This document shows, in pieces, positions 29,401 through 37,836 of a DNA stretch of 64,000 nucleotides (positions within the stretch are counted from its first letter, which is position 1; every line of letters begins with the position of its first letter). The DNA is from Synchiropus splendidus (lineage: Eukaryota; Chordata; Actinopteri; Syngnathiformes; Callionymidae). The stretch is from positions 13,467,001-13,531,000 of the forward strand of contig NC_071351.1 of NCBI RefSeq assembly GCF_027744825.2. Reading direction: 5' to 3'. The position numbers and the translations under genes are program-made. A model generated the notes under the pieces. It was not told the origin of the DNA, made no database searches, and saw nothing but the letters and a program-made list of their open reading frames with translations.

Positions 29401-32400
29401 GGCCAATGAGCTCATCAAAGAGGGGCATATCAAAAAGATGTCTGCCAAAAACGGCACCGCACAAGACCGATACCTCTACCTGGTGAGAGCCGTGTGACCA
29501 CCGTGTCCCGACAGGACTCTAATCCCTGTGTGTCTGCTGCAGTTCAACAACATGGTGCTATACTGTGTGCCTAAGCTGCGACTCATGGGTCAGAAGTTCA
29601 GCGTGAGAGAGCGGATCAACATCGCTGGGATGGAGGTGCTGATTTCTTCCCTGCTTGGTGATGAGGTGCTGCGACAAAACCTCACCGTATACATTGTGTT
29701 GTTGGACTTCAGGTGCAGGAGAACGTCAAGCAAAATCTTCCACACACATTTGCCATCATTGGGAAACAGCGCTCACTGGAGCTGCAGGCCAGGTGATGAA
29801 AAGCATTTCCTTCCTTCCATCTCTTCCTCCCATCCTCCTTTCCTCATTCTTTCACCTGACTTTCTCCTCCTTCCTTCCTTCTGTCCCTCCTCCCTTCCTC
29901 CTCTCACCGTTCTTCTTCCGCTCAGCTTCTATCCTACATTCTTCCAGCCATCCTTCTCTTTCATTCATCCTTTCTACCTCCTACTTCTTCCACCCTTCCT
30001 CCCACTGTCTCTTGACTTCCTCCTTCCTGCCTTCTGTCCTCCTTCATTCTTCCATATGTCCTCTTTCTTTACTCCTTCCTACCTTCCTTACTGCCTTCCA
30101 CCTGCTTCTATCCTATTTTCTTTCTCCTCCGACATTCTTCCTGTATTCCTCCTATTCATCCTCTTTCACTCCTCATTTCCTCCTCTATCGTCCTTCATTC
30201 TTCCATCCATCCTCTTTCATTACACCTTCCCACCTCCTCCTTCCTTACTGCCTTCCACTTGCTTCTATTCTATTTTCTTTCTCCTCTTACATTCTTTCTT
30301 TATTCCTTCTATTTATCCTCTTTCACTCCCCCTTTCCTCCTCCTTCCTTCTGTTCTCCTTCATTCATCCACCTTTCCTCCTTTTTATTCCTCTTTCCTCC
30401 TTCTGTCCTCCTTCCTTTCTCCTCTTACATTCTTCATTTATTCCTCCTTTCTCCTTCATTCTTCCATCCTTCCTCCTCTTTCATTACTCCCTGCTACCTC
30501 CGCCTTCTTCCCTTCCATCTTTCTTCTCCCTCCTTTCCTCCTTCAGTACTCATTCCATCCTCTTTACTTTCCTCCTCCTCCCTCATTGGTCATTAATAAC
30601 TGAAAATGGTAAATGTGAAGTTGAAATATTTGTAGCAACATTATAGAAGTGAATTTGGTCCTCACAGGAAGGTCATTTGATTATTACTCTCAATAGGAGA
30701 GTTTAAATAATCAAAGAGTAAATGTCAGGTGATATCAGAAGTAAGTGTGATATGAGAAAGGTGAAGAGTCTGTGTGTTAAAAGCAGAAATATTGATGAAA
30801 TGAGAGCTGCTCTTTACAGAGACACTTGGCCTTAAATCCATCGTGGCGTCTCTAGGGTTGAGTCAGATGGGGAGAATTCACTCGCTCCCAAAATAGCTCA
30901 GTGCCAGAGCAGCCTGGAGGTGAGGGGGCGGCAGCCTCAGTGAGTCTGTGGCGGGGAAGGTGACCCAAGGAACCTTTACTGTTTGTCAGATTCAAATGAA
31001 ATGATTGTGTTCACAGGACGGCAGAGGAGAAGGAAGACTGGATCCAGGCAAGTATCTTCACACACTGTAGCAGAATCTAAATGCGGTTTTATGAGAACAA
31101 AGAATAATAAGAGTAAAATATCTTCTGAATCCCAGGTCATCTTGTCCACTATCGAGCGACACAAGCAGAACAGCGAGACCTTCAATAAAGCTTTCAACAG
31201 CTCCTTCTCCCGGGAGGATGACCATCCGCCGGAGTCACCGGTGAGTCCTCCAAAATTCAGTTAATTCTCCTGTAAATCATTGAATCATTTGCTGACTCAC
31301 TGGAGCCTTTGTCTCCATATTTGGTGGGCTGACTCAGACATAAAGAAGCTCCTTGTATCTGACACGTCTGGGTCTCTCGTGACCTAATAGGGGATGCGGA
31401 GTCAAAGTTAACACCAAACTCTTGTGGGTCTGCTTTGACCCACTTTGCCTCTGCTGGACTTCCTCCAAGTGTGACAGTAGCTGAATTAGCTGCTTCATAC
31501 TGACATCCAGTGGCGGTTTTGTGTCACTACATCTGTGTCTTTTATTACGCCTTTAGGGTCTGTGGTCAAACACGTCTATGGACTCAGATGGTGAACGACT
31601 GCATGAAAGAGTACGTCTTTATTTCTCTTATTCCTCACACTGATCTTTAGCTTGCAGTTGACTGTCCTCAATGTTCTTCACAGAAAAGCTCGAGGAAAAA
31701 GGACAAGCAGACGTGTAAAGGCTGCAGCGAGAGCTTCAATTTCACCAAACGTAAACACCACTGCAAGTCCTGTGGAGCGGTGAGTGCCGAGGGCGGTGTG
31801 GGTCCCGAGGTCGGAGGGTTGAACTGTCTTTGACCCGCAGGCCATCTGCGCGAAATGCTCCAAGACGTTAGACAAGACGAGTCGCGTGTGTCCGGAGTGC
31901 TTTGAGGCGAGTCTCAGTCTGGAGAGTAACAGCGCCGGAGAGCAGAGGAAGAAAGCTGCACCGGAGGTGAGACACTCGTCTTGAATCTAGAGTGAACAGA
32001 AATGTTTAAAGAGCAACAAGGCTCAGTCAGTGAAGAAGTGGATGTGTTCTAATCTTAGCATCACAGTAGCCTACTTATATCAAAGTCATCTGTCTGCAGC
32101 CAGCCGGCTTTACCGGCTGATCCTGCTCTGATTTATAATATGATAATAAGATGTGAATTATGGATTAGCAGGGCCCTGCTGACTCAGCTGAAGGTGTGCT
32201 CAAGCGTCTATTACTATATTATATTATTAGCATTTAATGAGCAATTGTTTCTGATATTTACTTTTTTAAAGACGTGTTTATGGCGCATTAAATCAGCAAC
32301 ACCAAATATTGGCCACTTGAAGGCGCTATAGACACGCTTTTAACGTTGCAATTTGGAATTTTAATGAAGTTCAAAGTTTTTGCAATTGACCGCTCAGGAA

Positions 32401-33415
32401 TATGTGAATTGAACTGTTCTATTTCACATGAAAAATATTTGAAGCCGACCACTAGTTGGCGCCGGAATCCTAGGGTCAGTCGTTGAGCAGTCAACGTTGT
32501 CATCTCATCCACATCACAAGCTTCATGTTGTGATCATTGCTGCGCCTCTTTGTCATCAGAGACAAGCGTCTCTGTCTGGAGAGAACTGCCTCCTCTGCGG
32601 TCACCTACAAGTCCAAGACAAAGGCAAGAGCTGGACGAAGGTGTGGGCAGCTATGACCAAGGCGGAGCCGCTGGTGCTGTACCTGCAGAACAGTGGACAG
32701 GTAAGAAAGAACGAGTGAAAATTTCAAATGCAAAGTTCTGTTTTTTTAACCAGTATATCCATGTAGCTACATGAACCAATCAGATGGTTGCATGTGAGCA
32801 GTTTGATATTCTGCCAGTCTGTCGGGGCGGGCGTGCACGTGTAAGTCCGGTCGAGCCGATCTGTCCGTGCCAGAGCGTCTGTGTTTAGGTCAGGAGGATT
32901 TACTCGTCTTACATCATGTTTCCTGCTGCAGAGGAAGACCGCTGAAGCGCCACATGGATCGAGAATCTAGTTTATAATCTGCCTGACAGCAAGAGTTTGT
33001 GTTGAGAGATTTCCTAAAAAGCGTTTGAGGAAGCTCCTGGTAGAGAGGAAGTCTGAGTCGCTGCCGTAAGCAGCTGCTATTACAAAGATTAGAATGAACT
33101 TGGTGGAGAAATAAAGGTTGTTTCCTCCTCTACGAAATATCAAATATATATAAAAGCACTTCCATTCTGTTGCAGGAGCTGAAAGGTGCTCGCGCGGTGC
33201 CTCTCCCAGGGTTCGAGGTCAGCGTGGTGCCACCGTCCAGCGAGAGGTCAGAGGTCAGACACGTGCTCCGGCTCAGTAACACCCAGCAAACTTTACTTCT
33301 AAGTGCCCCGGACGCCGATCTGCAGGCCAAGTGGCTGGACTTTCTCTCCAAAGCTGCCCGAGCTGAAACCCCCGCTGATCCCCCGAATCTGTCTGAGCAC
33401 AGGAAGAGCCAGTAG
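596..33415 (+). CDS. fgd3: FYVE, RhoGEF and PH domain protein 3 (whole spliced gene, 19 coding exons)
   Basis: Guanine-nucleotide exchange factor of the FGD family; family members activate Cdc42-type Rho GTPases and reorganise actin at membranes. Coding exons: 596-614, 23577-23750, 24655-24856, 25007-25595, 27418-27507, 28197-28333, 28506-28662, 28725-28863, 28951-29009, 29336-29482, 29543-29635, 29713-29792, 31017-31047, 31136-31240, 31557-31610, 31684-31779, 31841-31966, 32560-32700, 33176-33415. All phases agree and the joined frame is 892 codons plus TAG. Order: proline-rich N-terminus (about 50-115), LIEKFE motif (about 124-129), acidic region with [10 protein letters not shown] at 241-250, DH domain about 334-524, PH1 about 546-650, FYVE about 700-746, PH2 about 772-885. 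The [11 protein letters not shown] motif, the GIPQDVI and ITEEW stretches in the DH domain and the linkage to susd3, card19 and wnk2 favour FGD3 over FGD1. Least certain is exon 1, which supplies only six residues. The protein is longer than human FGD3 (about 725 aa from memory). Confidence 0.9.
2148..2335. repeat. Putative dispersed repeat fragment with ATTAATCG motifs
   Basis: Begins with GGGCTGGCAATAGATTC and contains a perfect 12-base palindrome, GCGATTAATCGC, at 2197-2208. Related ATTAATCG or TTAATCGC strings occur near 2181 and 2281. Short inverted ATTAATCG clusters after a GGGCTGG lead are familiar from fish interspersed repeats, but I cannot name the family. Confidence 0.4.
2389..2454. 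repeat. (TA)n microsatellite
   Basis: An essentially perfect run of about 33 TA units. It lies directly after an AT-rich flank in fgd3 intron 1. Confidence 0.97.
3640..4158. repeat. AT-rich tandem array, about three copies of a 177-186 base unit
   Basis: The string TTTAGTGCAAGGTATTAAAT recurs with its GCAA at 3651, 3837 and 4014, so the spacings are 186 and 177 bases. Each unit continues through AAATATTTAATACATTATTG and ends in CTGTTATTCTTGTTTTCT. Copy 1 carries about 9 extra bases (a GAAATAAAA-type insertion) and copy 3 lacks about 5 bases before TTTCCCATCATG. Copies 2 and 3 are otherwise nearly identical, which implies recent duplication. Confidence 0.93.
8402..8415 (+). promoter_or_regulatory. 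CTCF-like motif
   Basis: TCACTAGATGGCAG matches the core vertebrate CTCF consensus CCASYAGRKGGCRS at 13 of 14 positions (T for the first C). Motif match only; occupancy is unknown. Confidence 0.35.
13600..14108 (+). promoter_or_regulatory. fgd3: Probable internal (second) fgd3 promoter and leader
   Basis: GC-rich and CpG-containing DNA (for example at about 13755-13880) in an otherwise AT-rich intron. It runs from a pyrimidine-rich strand (about 13610-13740) to a purine-rich GA strand (about 13915-13995) and leads straight into a candidate coding first exon with a strong donor. The leader contains an in-frame TAG at 14073-14075. Confidence 0.5.
14109..14185 (+). CDS. fgd3: Candidate alternative first coding exon of fgd3
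   Basis: ATG at 14109 opens 25 codons (beginning [10 protein letters not shown], second in-frame ATG at 14172) and ends in phase 2 (AGC TG) before the donor GTGAGT at 14186. An in-frame TAG at 14073 fixes the start. Splicing to exon 2 or exon 3 brings an immediate or early stop. Splicing to exon 4 at 25007, which needs phase 2, gives Trp and continues in frame with VPILGV. The predicted product would lack the proline-rich N-terminus and LIEKFE. Start context is only fair (T at -3, G at +4). Confidence 0.45.
14186..23576 (+). other. fgd3 intron 1, second part: no exon recognised
   Basis: About 9.4 kb with no supported exon. It holds one exact copy of a 17-base ZNF143-like motif at 18214 and a CpG-containing patch at about 16390-16640 that I cannot assign. 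AT-rich stretches lie at about 19860-20240 and 21730-22050. Confidence 0.65.
18214..18230 (+). promoter_or_regulatory. 17-base motif resembling a ZNF143/THAP11 site, copy A
   Basis: CCCATAATGCACTGCAA, identical to the sequence at 26274-26290 and one base different from 9125-9141. It resembles the TCCCATAATGCA half of the known ZNF143/THAP11 element. Function here is inferred only. Confidence 0.3.
23577..23750 (+). CDS. fgd3: fgd3 coding exon 2 (N-terminal region)
   Basis: Codes residues 7-65. Acceptor CTCCGCAG, donor GTAAAG. Encodes [10 protein letters not shown], then a basic proline-rich tail ([19 protein letters not shown]) typical of a disordered region that binds SH3 domains. The following intron (23751-24654) holds nothing recognised. 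Confidence 0.8.
24655..24856 (+). CDS. fgd3: fgd3 coding exon 3 (proline-rich and LIEKFE segment)
   Basis: Codes residues 65-132. Reads [11 protein letters not shown], then [20 protein letters not shown], then [11 protein letters not shown]. The same order (PPKP, SRPLPA, LIEKFE) occurs in the FGD1 N-terminus. Acceptor ATCTGTAG, donor GTAAGA. The next intron is 150 bases. Confidence 0.85.
25007..25595 (+). CDS. fgd3: fgd3 coding exon 4 (acidic region with PNRDSGID motif)
   Basis: Codes residues 132-328. Long acidic and serine-rich stretch containing [10 protein letters not shown] at 241-250, a motif that marks FGD3 (and in shorter form FGD1). Acceptor CTTTTTAG, donor GTGAGT. An internal ATG at 25059 in good context (AAAATGG) could start a shorter product. 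GC content and CpG are high for this locus. Confidence 0.9.
25596..27417 (+). other. fgd3 intron 4
   Basis: 1.8 kb, non-coding. Contains a second exact copy of the CCCATAATGCACTGCAA motif (26274-26290), a GCTAAT triplet repeat (about 26177-26196), an AT-rich section (about 26390-26520) and a short (GT)n run (about 26851-26871). Confidence 0.8.
26274..26290 (+). promoter_or_regulatory. 17-base motif resembling a ZNF143/THAP11 site, copy B
   Basis: CCCATAATGCACTGCAA, identical over 17 bases to 18214-18230. Preceded by AAGT and followed by CAAGTG. The diverged copy at 9125-9141 is similarly followed by CAGTTG. Confidence 0.3.
27418..27507 (+). CDS. fgd3: fgd3 coding exon 5 (start of DH domain)
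   Basis: Codes residues 329-358, including [20 protein letters not shown], which is conserved region 1 of a Dbl-homology RhoGEF domain. Phase 0 at both ends; donor GTAACC. The following intron (27508-28196, 689 bases) holds nothing recognised. Confidence 0.92.
28197..28333 (+). CDS. fgd3: fgd3 coding exon 6 (DH domain)
   Basis: Codes residues 359-404: [20 protein letters not shown] through the ITEEW helix. The GIPQDVI and ITEEW wording is closer to FGD3 than to FGD1. Acceptor TTGCCAG, donor GTGAGG. Confidence 0.92.
28506..28662 (+). CDS. fgd3: fgd3 coding exon 7 (DH domain)
   Basis: Codes residues 404-456: [20 protein letters not shown] then [19 protein letters not shown]. This is the central DH helix bundle. 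Acceptor CCTGCAG, donor GTGAGA; the next intron is only 62 bases. Confidence 0.95.
28725..28863 (+). CDS. fgd3: fgd3 coding exon 8 (DH conserved region 3)
   Basis: Codes residues 457-503, including [20 protein letters not shown], the diagnostic DH helix that contacts the GTPase. Acceptor CCAACAG, donor GTGAGA, phase 1. Confidence 0.95.
28951..29009 (+). CDS. fgd3: fgd3 coding exon 9 (end of DH domain)
   Basis: Codes residues 503-522: [19 protein letters not shown], the last DH helix. Acceptor TGTTACAG, donor GTTAGT. The following intron is 326 bases. Confidence 0.92.
29336..29482 (+). CDS. fgd3: fgd3 coding exon 10 (DH-PH linker and first PH strand)
   Basis: Codes residues 523-571: [20 protein letters not shown], then [17 protein letters not shown], the start of the first PH domain. 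Acceptor TGTACAG, donor GTGAGA; the next intron is 60 bases. Confidence 0.95.
29543..29635 (+). CDS. fgd3: fgd3 coding exon 11 (PH1)
   Basis: Codes residues 572-602: [20 protein letters not shown] through INIAGMEV. The donor GTGCTG at 29636 is weak, and an identical GAG-GTGCTG stands 30 bases downstream in the same frame, so a form ten residues longer is possible. Confidence 0.9.
29713..29792 (+). CDS. fgd3: fgd3 coding exon 12 (PH1)
   Basis: Codes residues 603-629: [20 protein letters not shown] then SLELQA. Acceptor GACTTCAG, donor GTGATG, phase 2. It is followed by an intron filled with a polypyrimidine tract. Confidence 0.92.
29805..30592 (+). repeat. Polypyrimidine (CT-rich) tract in fgd3 intron 12
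   Basis: Nearly 800 bases of almost pure C and T on the + strand, made of TCCTT, TTCCTCC and CATTCTT words. A higher-order period of about 157 bases is visible: CCTTACTGCCTTCCAC occurs at about 30086 and again at 30243, each followed by a near-identical stretch ending in CATCCTCTTTCACTCC or its variant. Its long serine, phenylalanine and proline reading frames are a by-product of composition. Confidence 0.95.
31017..31047 (+). CDS. fgd3: fgd3 coding exon 13 (PH1 C-terminal helix), GC donor
   Basis: 31-base microexon-sized segment for residues 629-639 ([10 protein letters not shown]), the start of the PH1 C-terminal helix with its conserved Trp. Acceptor TTCACAG. The only donor that keeps the frame is GCAAGT at 31048, a consensus GC-AG intron donor (88-base intron). 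Confidence 0.9.
31136..31240 (+). CDS. fgd3: fgd3 coding exon 14 (end of PH1, linker)
   Basis: Codes residues 640-674: [20 protein letters not shown] and an acidic, proline-containing linker ending [13 protein letters not shown] is shared with FGD3 of other vertebrates as I recall it. Donor GTGAGT; the next intron is 316 bases. Confidence 0.92.
31557..31610 (+). CDS. fgd3: fgd3 coding exon 15 (linker before FYVE)
   Basis: Codes 18 residues, 675-692 ([18 protein letters not shown]). Acceptor GCCTTTAG, donor GTACGT, phase 0 at both ends, so it could be skipped without a frameshift. No domain. Confidence 0.75.
31684..31779 (+). CDS. fgd3: fgd3 coding exon 16 (FYVE, first half)
   Basis: Codes residues 693-724. 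Zinc ligands C703, C706, C719 and C722 in TCKGC and [10 protein letters not shown], the basic patch that binds phosphatidylinositol 3-phosphate in FYVE fingers. Compared with FNSITKRRHHC as I recall it from relatives, this reads [10 protein letters not shown], one residue shorter. The next intron is 61 bases. Confidence 0.95.
31841..31966 (+). CDS. fgd3: fgd3 coding exon 17 (FYVE, second half)
   Basis: Codes residues 725-766. Ligands C727, C730, C741 and C744 (AICAKC and RVCPEC) complete an eight-cysteine FYVE zinc finger. A serine-rich linker follows. Acceptor ACCCGCAG, donor GTGAGA; the next intron (31967-32559, 593 bases) contains a CTCF-like motif. Confidence 0.95.
32449..32462 (+). promoter_or_regulatory. 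CTCF-like motif in fgd3 intron 17
   Basis: CCACTAGTTGGCGC matches CCASYAGRKGGCRS at 13 of 14 positions (T at the eighth). Motif match only. Confidence 0.3.
32560..32700 (+). CDS. fgd3: fgd3 coding exon 18 (start of PH2)
   Basis: Codes residues 767-813: [20 protein letters not shown] then [12 protein letters not shown], matching the first strands of the C-terminal PH domain of FGD proteins. Acceptor GTCATCAG, donor GTAAGA; the next intron is 475 bases with nothing recognised. Confidence 0.92.
33176..33415 (+). CDS. fgd3: fgd3 coding exon 19 (end of PH2, stop)
   Basis: Codes residues 814-892 and TAG at 33413-33415. Contains [16 protein letters not shown] and [15 protein letters not shown], the PH2 core and its C-terminal helix with the conserved Trp. 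Acceptor GTTGCAG. Confidence 0.93.
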   Translation, partial: ELKGARAVPLPGFEVSVVPPSSERSEVRHVLRLSNTQQTLLLSAPDADLQAKWLDFLSKAARAETPADPPNLSEHRKSQ

Positions 33416-33686
33416 TGTCTGAAGCCCCCCCCCCACCATCTGCGAAGCCCCTTCCTTGTGTACAGAGCACACATTACTTGAATTCACATTGACCTTGGCA
33501 CTTTTTTTACCTTCCACTTCAGCCAGCTTCCTCCGTCTCCTTGCTCTGTCTAAAAGAAATGAAGGACGGCGCCACCTTGTGGGATTATTTTATTCCTCTC
33601 AGTGTTCCCCACTGAGAACCACAGATTTACTTGTAAAATATCTTTTTTTTAAGATCCTTGTACATTGTGAAGCATTAACTCGATGT

Positions 33687-33717
<31 letters not shown>

Positions 33718-34250
33718 TGTGTTAAGTATTGATCAAATGTGTGTGTAAAAGCCTCCTCCTGCAGTCTCTGCAGTTCTTGTACAGTTTGTAAACTACAATT
33801 AAGTCGAAGTAAAAAAAAAGTACATTTTAACTTAAAGAGACACCGACGTGTCGACTTGTGGCTGGCCACCTGACGCTCCCACTATGGAATATCTATCCTC
33901 ACCGTGTTTATAAGTGATATCGTCCTCTGCTTTTATTGTCATTTCCTTTAGGTCCAGCCGGAGTTTCTCTATACTTAAACACACGCTTAGTATATTTCCG
34001 AGCTTCTGTCCTGTCTGAAACAAAGTACTGTACGATCTGCCTTGACCTTTGCCCCCCAGGTTCCTACAAGCACCAGCTGAAATAGCAAAAAATGCATGTA
34101 AACTCACCCATATTTATGTACTGTATTATGACCCAAGTTCCCCTCTGAGCTTTTCTATCTTCCCCGAATCTTGTGAGCAGTATTCAGTGTGTTGGATTGT
34201 GACGGCGGTGAAAGCATATCATCATCAATAAACCGACAGCGTGGTCCTCC
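33416..34250 (+). other. fgd3: fgd3 3' untranslated region
   Basis: Non-coding from the stop codon to just past the first AATAAA at 34227. Includes a (TG)n microsatellite at about 33684-33711 and an A-rich run near 33810. Confidence 0.7.
34227..34232 (+). terminator. fgd3: Polyadenylation signal AATAAA for fgd3
   Basis: Canonical AATAAA, the first after the stop codon. GT-rich sequence follows within 30 bases (GTGGTCC, then TACTGTTTT), as expected for a cleavage region. Confidence 0.65.
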
Positions 34251-37200
34251 CGGCACCATGATGTCCAACCAGTACTGTTTTATTATTGTATTTTCTTTCT
34301 GCAACCTCGCGGCTTAACTCAGAGGTTGACAAACGCGGTTGTCGTGGAGCAGATGTCGACTCCAGAGCTGCGGCAAATCTCACAAAGAAGAAGCTTTTTC
34401 AATCTGGAAGATCAGCACATCTGGATGGGAAATCTGTGTCCATGTTCATCCTACTCTGCTGTGGTTTGATCGTAACATGTGGGGAGGAGTTTCACAAGAT
34501 GATGGAGGGACCTGGGAAACATTCCTCAGCGACTCAACACTCATGCAGGATGATGGATTGTGGGTCCGGGGTCTCTGTGGAGAGGTGCTGTGGAGATAGA
34601 GAGCAAACTGCTGACCGCTCCCTTCTGTCACAGTCCAGCCGGGTGAAGCAGGGAGATAAGACCTTCATCATGTCCTCTAGAAACCTAGAGTTCACACCAC
34701 TGAAAACGTTTCCGAGAGTGTGGAGCGGTTTCTCCCCTGATAACAGTTCTCTATGTGAGGAGTCATTCTCTTTACTGAAAAATATCTAGTGACTCAAAGG
34801 TGTGAAGCCTTTGAATCGGCGAACTCCATTTTCCTCCCACAGTTCAGAAACATAAATCAGCTAGTTCATGACTTAAAACTATCCGTAGGTAAGAGCTGTA
34901 AAATGAAAGGAGTGTGTCTTTCATTTGAAACAACATGAGTGACTCAGTCAGAGTGAGAGGTGCAGCTGCCGCTAGAAATCAGCCGTTTGTGTCTTGTTTT
35001 GGCTGCAAAGAGGGATTTCAGATGGAGTTATTTGTTCTGGTTCACAGTTTGGACCAAGATTACGTGATGGTTCTGTTGCTCCTCCACTGCAGCTGAGCAG
35101 AATGGTTATAATGGGAAATCTGTCATACGCCGCTGAAGCATAAGCCTCTTACCAGCTGTCTGTGTGTGTGTGTGTATGTCAGCATGTGTGTGTGTGTGGC
35201 TGGAAAACATTTGTATTTTTGCAATTCCCAAATCTCTTGAACACTCCGCCCTGCCGACCCTCCTTTTGTGACTGGTTTCACAAATTTCAACTGACCTCAA
35301 TCACCCTCTTACTCTCTGTAGTTTAGAGTCTGAATAATATTAATGCAAAAATCGGTCTGACACGATTGCTAAATATTCAAGTTATTAAATCGCAGATTAC
35401 AAAGCAGATTAGTGTGAAAGAGAGGCATGAAGTCGAACATGGATGCAACACATGCAGTATCTCTCAGTATTTAAGGTTGATACTGAAGTTTACATTGTAG
35501 CTCTTTAAAATTATATGAACAAAAATAATTGATTTAACACTAAACAAAAATTGGAGGTGAAAAAAATCTGACAAAAATAGTAAATCAGTCCCAGTAAAAT
35601 CAGTTATAGATAACTTCTCTGGCTATGGATGATGACGAAGCCCTTCTGAGACATTTCCTGCTCAACAGAGCCAGACACTTGCGTGTACAGGAAGTGGTTG
35701 AAACCAGTTCCTGGCTGTTGTGTTCTTTTTCCTATGAACCACGGCCTGGTTGCATTGTCTCTGCCTGTCACGCGGCGTGGCGCTAACATATAGATACGTG
35801 ACAGAATTTTCATTCTGGCTTCCATTTGTCTCTTGAGTCACTTGGGAGTGCGTTGAATGATGATGTTTTGTTTTTGGGACCAGCGTATTTGACTTCAGCG
35901 AGCGTTTTTCTATTTATTTTGATGGATGTGGTGAGGAGAAATAGGTGAGGTTGTCGCTCAAAAATGCAAACAAGATCGCGCCTTGCATTCTTGTTTCCAT
36001 CCTGCAACAGTTTCACTTCCTCCTGATGCTGAGCAGCTGCTCACTCGAAGCGTAGCAAGGGCGTTCAGAAAGCGTGGCCTGCCTCCGCTCTGCTTGTGTG
36101 ATGGAGAGTTTCCCTCCAGCTGTGTCACGGCATGCCAGGGTTAGAGCGGATGCCGCCCTCTGCCCACTCACTCTCTTCTCTGATTAACAAAGCCAGCTCA
36201 CCTATTGTTTATCTTGCTGTCAACTTTCAAGGTGCAATAAAAGCGAGCCTCCTGGACGCAGCCCCCCACACCCCACCCAGCGCCCTCCGCGGCCTCCCTA
36301 ATGCACAACATGAGGAATTATTATTATCCGTGGCTGGCTGGTGGTCTTTATTGGATGGCTCATGAACATCCAGAATAAATACCTCCCAGACCAGAGCACA
36401 TGAACTGTTGCCATGGCAACCGCCTCTTAATCAGAGGATGACCACAACATATAAGCAGGCGTCATCCCTCAAAGTGTCCCGTGCCCCTCTTCGTCTTCTT
36501 CCTGCAGAGGGTGGTTACTAGCCACCAGAGATGCTGGGTGGTCATTGCCACTGAAATGGGTTGATCTGCTCCAAGTCTTAGATTTAAACTATGCTTGAAA
36601 GTCTTGCACTTGTTACATTAAAACAAGCTTATTTTCCACCAAGGTGAGGCCAGGTGTCCCTTCCTTCCCGCCCCAAGTAGCTGAGGTAAACTCCACCTCT
36701 GTTTTGGGAGTATAAACTATCAGCAGAAGAACAAGAATATCATCTTAGTTTGGTTCTATATCTTCTACTTCCATCCATTTTTTTGTTTTTTTAAACTGAT
36801 TCTCCACAGCTGAGTATATTTACCACCATATTCAGCAAAGTACACATCTAATTTGATGTTGAAACTTGAGGAAATCACACTCGTGATGTCATTTCCTGAC
36901 AGTACAGGAAGCGTTTCTAAAGCAACCTTTAAAAGTTGATAATACAAACGTCATGTTTAATACAGTATTTTGTTTTTAAAAGCAATGAAATGTTAGATTA
37001 GATTAGTACTTTAGGTTTGAAAAACATGTCACACTTGAATGGCCTGACAGTGAAACTCACTAGTTTTCACATATAGCAAAACCAGCACTAACCAGTTCCT
37101 CTCTGGTGTCAAATGAAGCCACACGGCCCCCTTACCAAAGAAAAACTCTCGATGGGAAAGAACAAAACTCGTGAGATATTGATGACTCTTCAGGTCCAAG

Positions 37201-37600
37201 CGCTTTTACTCAGCGGTGCAGATAAGTTGGGGGCTGTGAAGCTGCTTTGCTCAGGTGAAACCTGTGCTCCGTGGAGACACTTATCACCCACCAGCAGACC
37301 AGACTTGAGCGTGCCCTGACTTTGCAGTAAAATATAAACAAGTCTGCCATTTTAATGTGAAGATTAGAGGAGAAAAAACAAACACTCATGTGCAACAAGA
37401 CTATGTTTATTTGAAATAAAAGACTAAACTAATTTAGGGAAGAGAACGCAATGCCAGTTGGCTTTATATAAAAACTGATATTTTTTATGAATGAACTGAT
37501 AATTTACTCTAAAAAGTTTCATCTTTAAAAATACAAAACGTAAAATTGAAATCGCAGCCATTTATTACGTCATCAAAGTTTCCACCAATCACAAACTCTC
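34251..37600. other. Intergenic region between fgd3 and susd3
   Basis: About 3.3 kb with no supported gene. A 167-codon open frame at 34286-34789 has no domain and no splice or promoter context. Simple repeats: (TG)n at about 35160-35197. AT-rich DNA at about 35330-35600 and 37380-37550. Confidence 0.65.
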
Positions 37601-37836
37601 ATAATGCTTTTCAACCGCGTGCACGTCCGCAGGGAGCGCGCATTGCAAGAGGCAGACAAGTAGACGGAACTGTGGAGACACAGAGCGTGGACTGCGTGGA
37701 TGTCAGACCCCACAGTCGGAGGTCGGCGGGGTCAAGTCACCAAGACGACAGCGGACTCCCAGCGGAGAAAGACGGAAGTGCTACCGAACTGAGGTGCGCT
37801 GGGCTTTTCACGCCAGTGTGTTCGTGTTCCTCCACC
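37600..37836 (+). promoter_or_regulatory. susd3: Probable susd3 promoter and leader
   Basis: CpG-containing island-like stretch (CAACCGCGTGCACGTCCGCA at about 37612-37631, CGGAGGTCGGCGGGG at about 37717) directly before the ATG, next to AT-rich DNA on the left. No TATA box is evident. Confidence 0.5.

Noticed and set aside
29528..30646. 372- and 313-codon frames through the polypyrimidine tract
   Set aside because: Ser, Phe, Pro and Leu runs come from C/T-only DNA. The first part is fgd3 exon 11 read past its donor.
34286..34789. 167-codon frame after fgd3
   Set aside because: No domain, no splice signals, just beyond the poly(A) signal.
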